Shown: positions 17,261 through 27,008 of the stretch, piece after piece
Numbering within the stretch: position 1 is the first letter of the stretch
Layout: each line of letters starts with the position of its first letter
Assembly (NCBI GenBank): GCA_021783595.1
Contig: JAJXTS010000012.1
Coordinates: 1-32,495 of the forward strand
Length of the DNA stretch: 32,495 bases
Source of the DNA: Chloroflexota bacterium
Lineage (GTDB): Bacteria; Chloroflexota; Limnocylindria; Limnocylindrales; CSP1-4
Direction: 5' to 3'
Program-made: the position numbers and the translations under genes
The notes under the pieces: model-generated
Database searches by the model: none
Seen by the model: the letters and a program-made list of their open reading frames with translations, nothing else
What the model was told of the DNA's origin: nothing

Positions 17261-17696
17261 GCCGCCGGGGCCCCGCCGACGCCTCCGATGAGCACCCTGC
17301 GGCTGCCCGGCGACGCCACCCGCCGCCGCTTGCCGCCCCGAACGCGGCAGGCGAGATCGGGGAGTCGCTCGAGTACCCGCCTCAGGCGAGATGCCTGGGG
17401 GCCGTGGCCGCCGGGCAGCTGACCGATCCCGAGCTCCGCTCCGCGACGCCGAGCGCGACGCGCAGCCGCGCGCCACCCTTGCCCGTCAAGTCGAGGGCGA
17501 GTTGGCCCGGCGCGTGCGGCGCAACCGAGGGCCCCCCGGGCGGCGACCCTGACCTCCACGCCCACCTGCCCCGCGCTTCGCCTCCGAGCCCGGCGAGTCC
17601 CGCCGGATGCCTGCGGCTGGCCGGGGGAGGGCAGAACCCGGAGCGCGGACGCGACAGCCGTCACGCTTGGGCGTATCGCGCGCGCCCCGAATTCGG

Positions 17697-17702
17697 TAGG
17701 GT
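17697..17702 (+). promoter_or_regulatory. -10 box of argF, leaderless type
   Basis: TAGGGT ends six bases before the argF ATG at 17709, so transcription should begin at or next to the A of the start codon. No ribosome-binding sequence is present in the six bases GGCGCC between them and no good -35 box lies at the usual distance. This fits the TANNNT promoters of leaderless mRNAs in GC-rich bacteria. Confidence 0.55.
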
Positions 17703-17708
17703 GGCGCC

Positions 17709-18650
17709 ATGACGAACGCAGCCCTTGCCGGACGGGACCTGATCTCGGCGGCCGACCTCTCGGCGCAGGACATCGCGGTGCTCTTCGCCCGCGCGGGCGA
17801 ACTCAAGGCCGAGTACCGCGCGGAGCGTCGTCATGCCAGCCCGCCGCTGGAGCGCAAGACGCTGGCGATGCTGTTCCAGAAGCCCAGCCTGCGCACGCGC
17901 GTGACGTTCGAGGCGGGGATGACGCAGCTGGGCGGGCACGCGATCTACCTCGAGGAGAAGATCGTGCTGGGCGGGCGCGAGACCGTGGGCGACGTCGCGC
18001 GCAACCTCGAGAACTTCGTCGACGCCATCATGGCGCGGACTGGCCCCCATGAGGTGGTCGTTGAGCTGGCGGCGAAGGCGTCGATCCCGGTGATCAACGG
18101 CCTCACGATCCGCGAGCACCCCTGCCAGTCGCTGGCGGACCTGTTCACGCTCCACGAGCGGTTCGGCGACCTGCGCGGCGCCACGCTCGCGTTCGTCGGG
18201 GACGGCAACAACGTGTACCACTCGCTGGCCCTGATGGGCGCGACCCTCGGCATGCACGTGCGCCTGGCGCACCCGATCGGCTATGGGCCGAGCGGCAGGA
18301 TCGTCGAGCGGGCCGAGGAGCTGGCGGCGGCCAGCGGCGGCTCGATCAGCTTCACGCAGGACGCGCGCGAGGCCGTGGCCGGGTGCGATGTGGTCTACAC
18401 GGACGCCTGGACCTCGATGGGCCAGGAGGCGGAGGCCGAGGAGCGACGGGACGCCTTCGCGCGCTACCAGGTCAACCGGGCTCTCATGGCCGCCTCGCCG
18501 GACGCGGTGGTGATGCACTGCCTGCCCGCCCACCGCGGCGAGGAGATCACCTCCGAGGTGATGGACGGCCCCCGGAGCGTCATCTTCGACCAGTCTGAGA
18601 ACCGGCTGCACGCCCAGAAGGCGCTGCTGGTCGAGTTGCTGGGAGCTTGA
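17709..18650 (+). CDS. argF: Ornithine carbamoyltransferase
   Basis: It catalyses carbamoyl phosphate + ornithine to citrulline in arginine synthesis, in the cytoplasm. The product is 313 aa, the usual length. The carbamoyl-phosphate loop SLRTR is at residues 60-64, the HPCQ motif at 137-140, the ornithine-binding DAWTSMG at 232-238 (the SMG loop separates OTCase from aspartate transcarbamylase) and HCLPAHRG at 270-277. No other arginine genes are nearby. There is no recognisable ARG box. The TPR gene follows after 36 bases. Confidence 0.96.
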   Translation: MTNAALAGRDLISAADLSAQDIAVLFARAGELKAEYRAERRHASPPLERKTLAMLFQKPSLRTRVTFEAGMTQLGGHAIYLEEKIVLGGRETVGDVARNLENFVDAIMARTGPHEVVVELAAKASIPVINGLTIREHPCQSLADLFTLHERFGDLRGATLAFVGDGNNVYHSLALMGATLGMHVRLAHPIGYGPSGRIVERAEELAAASGGSISFTQDAREAVAGCDVVYTDAWTSMGQEAEAEERRDAFARYQVNRALMAASPDAVVMHCLPAHRGEEITSEVMDGPRSVIFDQSENRLHAQKALLVELLGA

Positions 18651-18686
18651 GGCGGGCGTGGCGATGCGGGCTGGGGGAGGATGCCG

Positions 18687-19667
18687 GTGAGCAGCGAGGC
18701 CCTCTACGAGCAGTACAAGGACGCGCTGCGCAGAGGCCATGTCGCGGCCCTGCGCGGGCAGCTCGACGAGGCTCTCGCGGCCTACGCGGAGGCCGCCCGG
18801 ATCGCGCCCGAGCGGCTCATGCCCCACACGTCGGCAGGGACGGCGCTCCTCCGCCACGGGCGCCCGGGAGATGCCGTCCGGCAGTTCGACATGGCGCTCG
18901 CGATGGGCCCCGGCGACGAGCCCGCCCTGGGCGGTCGGGCCAGGGCGCTCGTGGCCCTCGGCCGCCGCCGCGAGGCCGCGGAGGCGTTCGACGTGCTCGC
19001 CGAGGCGCAGGCGGGTGCCGGGCGGATCGCGGACGCCGTGGATGCGGCCCGCCGTGGCCTTGAGCTGGCCGAGGGGCGCGAGCGGCGACGGCTGCTGGAG
19101 CGGCTGATCGCCCGGCTCCGGGCGTCGGAACCGGGCGAGCCCGGGCGGCTGGCCCTGGAGCGGGCTCTGCGCGTCCTCGAGGGGCCGGCCGTCGCGCCGC
19201 CCGTCCCGTCGGCCCCGGCCGGCGCCGACGCCCCGAGCGAGCCCGTCCCGCTGCCGGGCGCGGACGCAGGGGCCGACAACGCCGCGGAGCCGCCCGGCGG
19301 GCGCGCCGTGATCGGGTTCGCCCCGCCAGCCATTCCCGCGGGCGCCTCGCTCGATGACCTGACTGCACGTGCGCAGGCCGCCTCGGATGCGGGCCAGCCG
19401 AGGGCCGCGGCGGAGGCGCTCCTTGACCTCGGGGCGCTCCACGTCCGCGACGGGCGCCCGGACGCCGCCCTCGACGCCTACTACGCCGCCGTCTCGTTCG
19501 ATCCCGCCAGCCCGGCGCTCCACCTGGCGCTAGCCCGGCTCTACGCCGAGCGGGGCTGGGACGCCCTCGCCGCCGAGAAGCTCGACCTGCTCGAGCGGCT
19601 CGCGCGACTCGATGGCGACGAGGCCGCCGCCGCGGGCGTCGCGGCCGCCCGCGAGGCACGCCGGTAG
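18687..19667 (+). CDS. Tetratricopeptide-repeat protein
   Basis: A 326-aa protein of helical repeats with no enzyme motif. The N-terminal half (about residues 1-150) has TPR-like pairs, for example GQLDEALAAYAEAARIAPE and GRPGDAVRQFDMALAMGPGD; a Pro/Ala-rich linker (about 170-210) follows; a second TPR group fills the C-terminus (GRPDAALDAYYAAVSFDPAS, LARLYAERGWDALAAEKLDL). GTG 18687 is chosen because GGGGGAGG ends six bases before it; ATG 18681 touches that site. No signal peptide, so probably cytoplasmic. The partner is unknown. Confidence 0.82.
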   Translation: MSSEALYEQYKDALRRGHVAALRGQLDEALAAYAEAARIAPERLMPHTSAGTALLRHGRPGDAVRQFDMALAMGPGDEPALGGRARALVALGRRREAAEAFDVLAEAQAGAGRIADAVDAARRGLELAEGRERRRLLERLIARLRASEPGEPGRLALERALRVLEGPAVAPPVPSAPAGADAPSEPVPLPGADAGADNAAEPPGGRAVIGFAPPAIPAGASLDDLTARAQAASDAGQPRAAAEALLDLGALHVRDGRPDAALDAYYAAVSFDPASPALHLALARLYAERGWDALAAEKLDLLERLARLDGDEAAAAGVAAAREARR

Positions 19668-19695
19668 GGTCGCGGAGGGCTGTCTGGGGTCGGTG

Positions 19696-19701
19696 TAGAC
19701 T
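19696..19701 (+). promoter_or_regulatory. -10 box of cdaA, near-leaderless
   Basis: TAGACT ends nine bases before the cdaA ATG (19711), which predicts a 5' leader of only zero to three bases. It lies in the 43-base gap after the TPR gene and would start the c-di-AMP/cell-wall operon. No -35 box is evident. Confidence 0.45.
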
Positions 19702-19710
19702 CGCCCGAAG

Positions 19711-20790
19711 ATGCTCGCGTTCCTCGAGTCGCTGGTTCGGCCGGTCACGCCGAATGCGCTGCTGGACATCGGCATCACCGCCCTGTTCATCTACGGGCTG
19801 TTCAGCCTGATCCGCGGGACCCGGGCCGTGACGCTGGTGATCGGCGTGTCCGTGCTGCTCGGCGTCTACGCCCTCGCCCAGTTCCTCCAGCTGCGGCTGT
19901 TCACGCAGATCCTGCAGGCCGGCGCCTTCGTGGGCGTGTTCGCGCTCGTCGTGGTGTTCCAGCCGGAGCTCCGGCGCGCCCTCGAGCGGATCGGCCGGGT
20001 GGGCACCTTCGGCTGGCTCGTGCCCGCGTCGTCGCACCGGCGGGTGGGGCACGTGGCGGCGGTGGTCGCCAAGGCGGCTGCCGCCCTGTCGGCCGAGGGC
20101 CACGGCGCGCTCATCGTCCTGGAGCGGGAGACGGGCCTCGAGGACACGGCCGAGACGGGCGTCATGCTCCACGCCGACATGACCGTCGAGCTGCTCCTCA
20201 CGATCTTCATGCCCAAGACCGCGCTCCACGACGGGGCCGTCGTCGTCCGGGGCGAGACGCTCCTGGCCGCGGGGGCCCTGCTGCCGCTCACCGACATGCG
20301 CCTCTCCGAGCGGTTCGGGACCCGCCACCGCGCCGCGCTCGGGATCACCGAGGACACCGACGCCGTCGCGGTCGTGGTGTCGGAGGAGAACCACCAGATG
20401 AGCGTGGTGGAGCGTGCCCGGATCGTGCGCGTGCCCACCGAGGCGCAGCTGGAGCGCGCGCTCGTGGGCCTGCTGGAGCCGCACGAGCCCAGGACCGGGC
20501 TCGCCCTGCCGCATCGCGAGCCAGGTGCCGCCAGCCGGCCCGCCGGCCGCCTGCGCATCGCCCGGCGGGCTGCGGCTCACCTGGGGGCGACGGCGCCGGA
20601 GCCGCTCCCGGCCGAGGCGCGCCGGTTTGGGGTGGCTAGCGGGGACGGCAGCGCCGGAACGCCTCCCACCGCGTCCGCCCGCGCGGACCATGCGTCACCG
20701 GTGCCCCCCGCGCCCATGCCGGATCTGCCAGGCGCGGGCGTGCCCCCGCCCGGCGACGCGGACGCCTCGGGCGGGGAGCCTGCAGCGTGA
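19711..20790 (+). CDS. cdaA: Membrane diadenylate cyclase CdaA
   Basis: It makes cyclic di-AMP from two ATP. Three hydrophobic segments (about residues 18-34, 38-57 and 66-83) place it in the membrane; the DAC domain (about 100-240) holds the catalytic DGA at 174-176 and RHR at 205-207. Classical CdaA is about 270 aa; here about 95 residues of Pro/Ala/Gly-rich, probably disordered sequence are added at the C-terminus (from about 262). The stop overlaps the start of its partner cdaR, the usual neighbour together with glmM. Confidence 0.95.
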   Translation: MLAFLESLVRPVTPNALLDIGITALFIYGLFSLIRGTRAVTLVIGVSVLLGVYALAQFLQLRLFTQILQAGAFVGVFALVVVFQPELRRALERIGRVGTFGWLVPASSHRRVGHVAAVVAKAAAALSAEGHGALIVLERETGLEDTAETGVMLHADMTVELLLTIFMPKTALHDGAVVVRGETLLAAGALLPLTDMRLSERFGTRHRAALGITEDTDAVAVVVSEENHQMSVVERARIVRVPTEAQLERALVGLLEPHEPRTGLALPHREPGAASRPAGRLRIARRAAAHLGATAPEPLPAEARRFGVASGDGSAGTPPTASARADHASPVPPAPMPDLPGAGVPPPGDADASGGEPAA

Positions 20791-22067
20791 CGGTCGGCAG
20801 GCTGATGCGGCGCCTGGCTGGCGGCATCGTCCACAACTGGCCCCTCAAGCTGGCTGCCGTGGCGCTGGCTCTGCTGCTGTACGTGGGCCTGGTGGCCACG
20901 CAGGACAGCAACACGTACCCGGGCCCGATCCGCGTGGACGTGATCAACCAGCCTGCCGGCACCGTCGTCACCAACCAGCTGCGGACCGTGGACGAGGTCA
21001 AGTACATCGCGCCGGCCGACCTCGGCCGCCTGACCGCCCAGGACTTCAGGGCCACCGTGGACCTGTCAAACGTGCCCCCAACCGGGTCTGCGACCAGCGT
21101 CCGCGTGGTGGTGGAGGCGAACGACCCGCGGGTCGCCATCCTCGACGTTGTCCCCCGTACGATTCCGGTGGTGCTCGACGAGCTGATCAGCAACACGGTG
21201 CCGGTGCGCGTCAACCGCGGCTCGGCGCCGCCGGGCGTGGATGTCGGCGCCACCAGCTTCACGCCGGCGCAGGTCAGCGTCACCGGCCCTTCCACCGCAG
21301 TCAAGAAGGTCGTCGCGGTGGAGGTCAACGTGTCGCTCGACCCGAGCGGGATCAACGTGGACCAGGAACTCGAGGGCACGCCCGTGGACGCGACGGGGGC
21401 CGCGGTCACCGGCGTGAACGTGTCGCCCCAGACCGTCCATGTCACCATCCCGCTGTACACCAACCTGCAGTCGAAGACCGTCCCGATCAACCCGGTCCTC
21501 GCCGGTGTCCCGGCGCCGGGCTTCCGGGTGGCGAGCGTGACGGTCAGTCCGCTGACCGCGACCCTCGAGGGGAACGCCAACCAGCTCGCCACCCTGGTCT
21601 CAGCCGACACCGCGCCGATCCAGATCGCGGGGGCCACGCGCGCCGTCAGCCAGGCGGTCGCCCTGTCGCTCCCGACCGGCGTGACGGCGGTCGGGAGCCC
21701 GACCGTGGACGTCACGGTCCAGGTCCAGGCCGTAACCGAGACCCGGACCTTCACCGCCGGGATGCGGGTGGACGGTGCAGATCCATCCCAGACGTACACG
21801 CTCTCGGCCCAGACCGTCCTGCTGACGGTCTTCGGCTCGACGGCAGACCTCGACCGGCTCGGCAGCACGGCCATCACCGTCGGCCTGGACGTGTCGGGGC
21901 TGTCGCCCGGCACCTACCAGCTCACCGTCGTGCCGCTGGTCCCGTCGGGCGTGACCGTGGTCGCCATCGAGCCGTCGATCGTCACGGTGACCGTGTCGGG
22001 GCCGGCGCCGGCACCCTCGGCGTCGCCGCCGCCCGGCGCGCAGACCCCGACGCCGCTGCACACCTGA
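20787..22067 (+). CDS. cdaR: YbbR-domain protein CdaR, partner of CdaA
   Basis: CdaR regulates the cyclase CdaA in Firmicutes. GTG 20787 overlaps the cdaA stop (GTGA). The 426-aa product has one N-terminal membrane helix (about residues 18-37, preceded by HNWPLK) and an extracytoplasmic part of about four YbbR repeats, seen as recurring beta-rich blocks such as VPVRVNRGSAPPGV, VTGPSTAVKKVVAVEV and KTVPINPVLAGVPAPGF. The end is Pro/Ala/Ser-rich. Membrane anchoring suits direct contact with the CdaA membrane part. Confidence 0.92.
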   Translation: MTVGRLMRRLAGGIVHNWPLKLAAVALALLLYVGLVATQDSNTYPGPIRVDVINQPAGTVVTNQLRTVDEVKYIAPADLGRLTAQDFRATVDLSNVPPTGSATSVRVVVEANDPRVAILDVVPRTIPVVLDELISNTVPVRVNRGSAPPGVDVGATSFTPAQVSVTGPSTAVKKVVAVEVNVSLDPSGINVDQELEGTPVDATGAAVTGVNVSPQTVHVTIPLYTNLQSKTVPINPVLAGVPAPGFRVASVTVSPLTATLEGNANQLATLVSADTAPIQIAGATRAVSQAVALSLPTGVTAVGSPTVDVTVQVQAVTETRTFTAGMRVDGADPSQTYTLSAQTVLLTVFGSTADLDRLGSTAITVGLDVSGLSPGTYQLTVVPLVPSGVTVVAIEPSIVTVTVSGPAPAPSASPPPGAQTPTPLHT

Positions 22068-22133
22068 GCTGCCCCGCCCGCGTCGCGGCCTGCCACCGCC
22101 GGGCCGCGTCTCCCACCCGCATCGAGGAGCCCC

Positions 22134-23468
22134 ATGACCCGCCTGTTCGGCACCGACGGCATCCGCGGCCTCGCCAACGTGGACCTGCGCCCTTCGCTCG
22201 CCACGTCGCTCGGCCGCGCGACCGCGCACCGGGTCGTGGGCGCCGGCGGCTCGCTGGTGGTGGGCCAGGACACCCGACGGTCGGGCGACATGTTCGTGGC
22301 CGCGATCACCGCGGGCGCGACCAGCATGGGCGTGGACGTCCACAGCGCCGGCGTCGTGCCCACGCCCGCGCTCGCCTTCCTCGCGGGCAACGGCGCCTTC
22401 GCGGCCGGGATCATGGTCTCGGCCTCGCACAACCCGGCCGACGACAACGGCCTCAAGGTGCTCGACCCCAACGGGCTCAAGCTCGATGACGATCTCGAGG
22501 ACGAGCTCGAGGCCCTGATGCTGCGGGCCGACGAGCTCCCGGGCGTGGGGCCGGGTCGCCTTGGCCGGGCCATTGACGCGACCCCGCTCCTCGGCCAGTA
22601 CGTCGCGCACCGCACCGCGCTCGCGTCGGCCGTCCACGCGACCGGCCTCCACATCGTGCTCGACACGGCCAATGGCGCCGCCCATGCCGTGGCCCCGGCA
22701 ATCCTGCGCGCCACCGGCGCCCGCGTGACGGTCATCCACGACCAGCCCGACGGCGACAACATCAACCGCGGCTGTGGCGCCACCGCGCCCGAGTCCCTGA
22801 TGGCCGCGGTCGCCGAGCACGGCGCGGACGTGGGCTTCGCGCTCGACGGCGACGCCGACCGCTGCGTGGCCGTGGATCGTCACGGCCGCCTCGTGGACGG
22901 CGACCAGGTGCTCGGCATCCTGGCGCTCGAGCGGCTCGCTCGCGGCGCGCTCGACAGGCGCAGCCTGGTCGTCTCGGTCCTCTCCAACGGGGGCCTCCAG
23001 GGCGCGATCGAGGCAGCCGGGGGCCGGCTGGTCCGAACGCCCGTGGGCGACAAGCACATCCTGGCCGCGATGCTGGTCTCGGGCGCCGGCCTCGGCGGCG
23101 AGAAGAGCGGCCACGTGATCGTCCGCGAGCACACCAACTCCGGCGACGGCATCGTGACCGCGACCGAGCTGCTGCGCGTGATGACGGCGGCCGGCGCGGA
23201 CATCGACGAGCTCGCCGGACAGATCCCGCTCCTGCCGCAGCAGCAGCGAGCGGTCCGGGTCGCGCACCGGATGGAGTGGGACGCGGACGAGGTGTTCGCG
23301 GAAGCCGTCGCCGGCGCCGCGGCGCGACTGGCCCCGCGCGGACGCATCCTCGTGCGCCCGTCGGGCACCGAGCCCGTGCTCCGCGTGATGGTGGAGGGCG
23401 ACGACGCGGCGTTGGTCGTTGAGGTGGCCGACGCGATCGCGGCCCTCGCGGGCGAGCGTCTACACTAG
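22134..23468 (+). CDS. glmM: Phosphoglucosamine mutase
   Basis: GlmM converts glucosamine-6-phosphate to glucosamine-1-phosphate, on the way to UDP-GlcNAc for peptidoglycan. It is 444 aa, normal length, starting MTRLFGTDGIRGLAN. The phosphoserine is S98 in SASHNP (96-101), the metal loop DGDADR is at 238-243, the sugar-binding GGEKSGHVI near residue 321 and the phosphate-binding RPSGTEP near 408. GAGGAG precedes the ATG in a 66-base gap after cdaR. GlmM is known to bind and inhibit CdaA in Firmicutes, which may hold here. Confidence 0.97.
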   Translation: MTRLFGTDGIRGLANVDLRPSLATSLGRATAHRVVGAGGSLVVGQDTRRSGDMFVAAITAGATSMGVDVHSAGVVPTPALAFLAGNGAFAAGIMVSASHNPADDNGLKVLDPNGLKLDDDLEDELEALMLRADELPGVGPGRLGRAIDATPLLGQYVAHRTALASAVHATGLHIVLDTANGAAHAVAPAILRATGARVTVIHDQPDGDNINRGCGATAPESLMAAVAEHGADVGFALDGDADRCVAVDRHGRLVDGDQVLGILALERLARGALDRRSLVVSVLSNGGLQGAIEAAGGRLVRTPVGDKHILAAMLVSGAGLGGEKSGHVIVREHTNSGDGIVTATELLRVMTAAGADIDELAGQIPLLPQQQRAVRVAHRMEWDADEVFAEAVAGAAARLAPRGRILVRPSGTEPVLRVMVEGDDAALVVEVADAIAALAGERLH

Positions 23469-23472
23469 CCCG

Positions 23473-23490
23473 GCCGCGGCCGGCCGCGGC
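23473..23490. repeat. 18-bp perfect palindrome between glmM and glmS
   Basis: GCCGCGGCC followed by GGCCGCGGC is fully self-complementary and lies four bases after the glmM stop and 28 bases before the glmS start. In RNA it can form a 7-bp stem with the loop CCGG. There is no T-run. It could act as a weak terminator or as a regulator site for glmS. The glmS ribozyme core is not seen. Confidence 0.5.
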
Positions 23491-23517
23491 GTCCCCCCAA
23501 GGAGTCCAGAGCGCGGC

Positions 23518-25347
<1,830 letters not shown>

Positions 25348-25351
25348 GCCC

Positions 25352-25939
25352 GTGCCGGCCGCCGACGGCGACCCGCGCCTGCCCCCGGGCCTGGTGCCGG
25401 AGGGCACGACCGAGCTGGGCGTGGACATCGTCAGGGTGGAGCGCATCCGCGCCGCTCTCGAGCGGTTCGGCGATCGGTTCGAGCGGCGCGTCCTGACGGA
25501 CGGCGAGCGCCGGTACGTCCGGGGCCGCCCGGAAACGTTCGCCGGCCGGTGGGCCGCCAAGGAGGCCGTGTCCAAGGTGCTCGGCCTGGGCGTGCGGGGA
25601 ATCGGCTGGCGGGACATCGAGGTCCAGCGCCTGCCCACGGGCCAGCCCTCCGTGCGCCTGCACGGGCGCGCGGCCCGGCGGGCCGAGCAGTTGGGCATGG
25701 GACGGGTCGCCCTCTCGATCACCCACGAGGCGGACTTCGCGGTGGCGGTCGCGTTCGGCGTCCGGACCGCGGGCGGGCGGTACGTCTTTCCGCTCGACAT
25801 CGACGAGCGACTCGACGAGCGCGAGCGCAAGCTTCTGGCGCGTCTCGAGCGGCTGGCGGCGCTCCACGCGGCGAGCCGGCAAGCGGCGGCCCCGGCCGAG
25901 GGCGGCCGGGTTCAGGGCGAGGAGGCGGCGGATGGGTGA
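25352..25939 (+). CDS. acpS: Holo-[acyl-carrier-protein] synthase with C-terminal extension
   Basis: AcpS moves 4'-phosphopantetheine from CoA to acyl carrier protein. GTG 25352 starts four bases after glmS and gives 195 aa. Metal ligands are D25 in GVDIVRVER and E71 in RWAAKEAVSKVLG; SITHEADFAVAVA (about residue 117) ends the domain. Normal AcpS is about 125 aa; here there are about 20 extra residues at the N-terminus and 60 at the C-terminus, the latter charged and helix-like (DERLDERERKLLARLERL). Overlaps nnrD by eight bases. An internal start near residue 21 cannot be excluded. Confidence 0.9.
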   Translation: MPAADGDPRLPPGLVPEGTTELGVDIVRVERIRAALERFGDRFERRVLTDGERRYVRGRPETFAGRWAAKEAVSKVLGLGVRGIGWRDIEVQRLPTGQPSVRLHGRAARRAEQLGMGRVALSITHEADFAVAVAFGVRTAGGRYVFPLDIDERLDERERKLLARLERLAALHAASRQAAAPAEGGRVQGEEAADG

Positions 25940-26999
25940 GCGGCCGGTCGGGTTCGGGCGGCACGACCGCGGCGGAACGACGCCGCCCCCGGGGACGGCG
26001 CTGCTCGACGACGAGTCGATGGCGCTGCTGCTGCCCGAGCGCAGCAGGCGCGGCCACAAGGGGACGTTCGGCAAGCTGCTCGTGGTCGCGGGCTCGCTCG
26101 ACTTCGCCGGGGCGGCGCTGCTCGTCTGCCGGGCCTCGGGCCGCGCCGGCGCTGGCCTCGTCACGCTCGCCGTCCCGGAGTCGCTGCAGCCGCTCTTCGC
26201 GTCCAAGGTGGTCGAGGCCACGACGATGGCCCTGCCTGAGGACGACGTCGAGGAGGTGGATCCCGAGCCCGCCCTCGCGAAGATCCTCGACAACGAGCAC
26301 GACGCCCTGGTCATCGGACCGGGACTGCGACCGTCGCTCGCCGGCGCGGACCTGCTGCGCCTGCTGCTGACCCAGCCCGAGGAGGGCGTGAACCCGCCGG
26401 CGGTGGTGGACGCGGAGGCGCTGCGCACCCTGGCCTCGGTGGGGGAGTGGTGGACGGGCGTGACCCGGCCCTGCGTCCTGACCCCTCACGCCGGGGAGTT
26501 CGCCCGGCTCCGCGCCGGCAGCGGCCACGACCCGGCCGAGGACGGGGACCTCAACGAGGACGACGAGTCCCGTGCGCGCGCTGCCGCCTCGGCAGCCGCC
26601 GAGTGGGGCCAGGTCGTGGTGCTCAAGGGGGCGAACACCGTGATCGCGGCGCCGGACGGCACGACGGCGATGGCTCCCTTCGAGAACCCGGCCATGGCCA
26701 CCGGGGGCACCGGCGACGTCCTCGCCGGGACCATCGGGGCTCTGCTGGCGCAGGGTCTCGCGCCGTTCGACGCGGCTCGGCTGGGCGTCTACCTGCACGG
26801 CGGCGCGGGCGAGTTCGTGCGCGAGCGGCTGGGCGACGCCGGGCTGCTCGCCGGCGACCTGCCCGACGCGCTGCCGATGGTGCGCAAGCGCCTCGCCGGG
26901 ATCGCCGAGCGGTTGCGCAACGGGCGCCGGCTCGGCTTCGCAACGCACCACGGCCACGATGCGGGTGCTGGGCCCGCCGCACCCGTGACCGGCAACTGA
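25932..26999 (+). CDS. nnrD: ADP-dependent NAD(P)H-hydrate dehydratase
   Basis: It restores NAD(P)H from its damaged hydrate form using ADP. The product is 355 aa of the YjeF C-terminal (ribokinase-like) family: RRGHKGTFGKLLVVAGS at 39-55, the TPHAGEF motif at 184-190 and GGTGDVLAG at 258-266, with D262 as the likely catalytic base. The N-terminal NAD(P)HX epimerase domain, often fused, is absent, and no epimerase gene is in the window. It overlaps acpS by eight bases; acpS-nnr linkage is common in bacteria. Confidence 0.93.
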   Translation: MGERPVGFGRHDRGGTTPPPGTALLDDESMALLLPERSRRGHKGTFGKLLVVAGSLDFAGAALLVCRASGRAGAGLVTLAVPESLQPLFASKVVEATTMALPEDDVEEVDPEPALAKILDNEHDALVIGPGLRPSLAGADLLRLLLTQPEEGVNPPAVVDAEALRTLASVGEWWTGVTRPCVLTPHAGEFARLRAGSGHDPAEDGDLNEDDESRARAAASAAAEWGQVVVLKGANTVIAAPDGTTAMAPFENPAMATGGTGDVLAGTIGALLAQGLAPFDAARLGVYLHGGAGEFVRERLGDAGLLAGDLPDALPMVRKRLAGIAERLRNGRRLGFATHHGHDAGAGPAAPVTGN

Positions 27000-27008
27000 G
27001 GGACCGCC

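Larger units (their letters stand above)
17112..17696. other. Intergenic stretch of about 585 bases without a recognised gene
   Basis: No open frame on either strand here gives a recognisable protein; the candidates are arginine- and proline-rich translations of GC-rich DNA. I looked for the hallmarks of RNase P RNA, tmRNA, SRP RNA, 6S RNA and tRNA and found none. The stretch does hold several inverted repeats (given separately), a direct repeat CAGGCGAGAT at 17348-17357 and 17383-17392, and hairpins at 17380-17400 and 17590-17606. It could hold an unknown structured RNA or simply be spacer. Confidence 0.6.

Noticed and set aside
17068-17664. 198-aa (and overlapping 153-aa, 17015-17476) - strand frames and a 102-aa + frame (17404-17712) in the rpsI-argF gap
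   Set aside because: No recognisable motif, Arg/Ala/Pro-rich composition, and no convincing ribosome site. A decayed gene cannot be fully excluded.
17019-17708. RNase P RNA, tmRNA, SRP RNA, 6S RNA or a tRNA in the long gap
   Set aside because: I looked for their conserved cores (such as the RNase P GAAAGTCC region and tRNA T-loop GTTCGA) and did not find them.
23469-23517. A glmS ribozyme upstream of glmS
   Set aside because: The gap is only 49 bases, too short for the ribozyme, and shows only a palindrome and a ribosome site.
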